A stretch of 64,000 nucleotides of DNA, taken from contig JAWKTN010000002.1 in assembly GCA_041399065.1 (NCBI GenBank), forward strand, positions 1,116,001 to 1,180,000, written 5' to 3'. The translations under genes and the position numbers were made by a program. This document shows, piece by piece, positions 63,156 through 64,000 of this stretch; positions within the stretch are counted from its first letter, which is position 1, and each line of letters starts with the position of its first letter. This DNA is from JAGQPD01 sp020426865 (GTDB lineage Bacteria > Planctomycetota > Planctomycetia > Pirellulales > Pirellulaceae). The notes beneath the pieces were generated by a model, which had not been told where the DNA came from, ran no database searches, and saw nothing but the letters and a program-made list of their open reading frames with translations.

Positions 63156-64000
63156 ATGATTAGGTATTGGCGTTCGTTGGAGATGTTCGGTTGGATGGCG
63201 ACAGTGCTGGTTGCTTGGAGCCTGACAGTGGGAACAGTAGCCGCGGAATTGCTCGTCTACGAGCCGTTTGCGTATCCCGACGGAAATCTCAACGGAAAGA
63301 GTGGTGCCCTCGGTACGGTGGGGACTTGGTTCAGCTACGATTTTCTGCAAGATACATGGCCCAACCCGCAAGACGGATGGCGGATCCACCAGGAAGGCGA
63401 CATTTCTGGAGTTTACCTTTCGAATCAGAATCCCTCGAATGACCCGACGGGCCTCAATCCCTGGGATGGAGTGGTTGAGAATCTGCAAACCACCGGCGGA
63501 TATGTCGGCCTGGCGGGCCCGGACGACAATGGCGATCCGGATCCGTTCAATGGCGAACCCGGTCGTTGGATGGATGCTTTCATTGCGCTCGATCCCAGCG
63601 TTACTTCTACGTTCACTGCGGGCTCGACGACTTGGTTCAGCTTCGTGTCGGCACGCGGGTGGGATCGCAATGAAGAATCACCACAATTCATGATTGCCTC
63701 TGATCCGTCACCCACGTCGGCTCGTGGGTTTTCACTGGACAATTTCGGTAGCGGAATCGGTGGCGGAGGAGGACCAACTCGCGCTAACTACGGTGACGTA
63801 TTTCCGGCATATTTCATTGGAGGCGTCAACAACCATACGCCAGGTGGTTACCAAGACGGCGTACTCGGCGGCCATAACGGCGTACAGGACGAGATCGCTC
63901 CCAATGCCGACTCCAATGGTGCCCTCGAGGGCGGCGTCCAAACGATGATCTGGGAAGAAGTGGATGCCGACGGCAATTTCGCTCCCGCCAATATCGTCGT
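63156..64000 (+). CDS. Secreted protein, 3' end beyond window
   Basis: The frame is open from ATG 63156 to the right edge (281 codons). MIRYWRSLEMFGWMATVLVAWSLTVG is a signal peptide, cleaved near VAAEL. The mature part starts LLVYEPFAYPDGNLNGKSG, then GTWFSYDF and AFIALDPSVTSTFT, resembling the lectin-like N-terminal domain of planctomycete PEP-CTERM or dockerin proteins. Glycine-rich loops (GIGGGGGPT) follow. The C-terminal sorting signal, if any, lies outside. Divergent from the XylR-type gene (165 bp), which may control it. Confidence 0.8.
   Translation, partial: MIRYWRSLEMFGWMATVLVAWSLTVGTVAAELLVYEPFAYPDGNLNGKSGALGTVGTWFSYDFLQDTWPNPQDGWRIHQEGDISGVYLSNQNPSNDPTGLNPWDGVVENLQTTGGYVGLAGPDDNGDPDPFNGEPGRWMDAFIALDPSVTSTFTAGSTTWFSFVSARGWDRNEESPQFMIASDPSPTSARGFSLDNFGSGIGGGGGPTRANYGDVFPAYFIGGVNNHTPGGYQDGVLGGHNGVQDEIAPNADSNGALEGGVQTMIWEEVDADGNFAPANIV

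Overview
The window looks like a chromosomal piece of a planctomycete, probably Pirellulales-like. The evidence is the gene repertoire: a DUF1549/DUF1553 'PSD1' protein with a CxxCH haem motif next to a DUF1501 protein, a DUF1080 + propeller + C-terminal haem-c protein, a CxPTR sulfatase, ThuA, GH95 fucosidase, a XylR-type AraC regulator, and secreted proteins with type-I dockerin (DAADYTVWKD) and PEP-CTERM tails. Much of the non-coding sequence holds gene remnants and palindromic repeats.

Layout. 1-12.9 kb: the 3' part of a giant secreted calcium-binding protein (RTX, 13 SdrD-B-like modules, dockerin, VCBS, 309-bp tandem repeats). 12.9-26 kb: adenylate kinase, an internally deleted Gfo/Idh gene, a frameshifted propeller/glycosidase-like gene coupled to a sulfatase, two alpha/beta hydrolases, a stop-interrupted secreted-protein gene and a PEP-CTERM protein. 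26-33.5 kb: a hotdog protein, a large protein with two SF1 helicase cores, and a remnant zone containing a GxxExxY gene framed exactly by a perfect 27-bp inverted repeat, plus a truncated transposase. 33.5-37 kb: a sulfotransferase-TetR-ABC1 kinase operon behind a clear sigma70 promoter and a 20-bp palindrome. 37-45.6 kb: Tat-exported proteins, including a TrmO-fold protein with a signal peptide, ThuA and the PSD1/DUF1501 pair.

45.7-52.2 kb is the most interesting part: an RNA-repair locus. Divergent rtcR (CARF-like sensor + sigma54 AAA+ activator) faces a -24/-12 promoter that would drive rsr (Ro60/TROVE), then about 450 nt encoding two Y-RNA-like RNAs, then rtcB (RNA ligase) and rtcA (RNA cyclase). 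Each RNA carries a circularly permuted tRNA body: T-arm and acceptor 3' strand come first, acceptor 5' strand and D-arm second, and the anticodon loop is replaced by a Ro60-type stem. One has a complete canonical tRNA core with the acceptor stem capped by an 8-nt loop. The other has a 21-bp closing stem and an 84-nt two-hairpin insert at the acceptor tip.

52.3-64 kb: GH95 fucosidase, a small membrane protein, the DUF1080/haem protein, a tandem duplication of an Rpn-family nuclease gene (first copy 5'-truncated, 12-nt repeat number differing), and a xylR-like regulator whose upstream region has two direct half-sites 21 bp apart, divergent from a secreted-protein gene cut by the right edge.

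All calls were made by eye from the sequence and translations; no database search or folding program was run.
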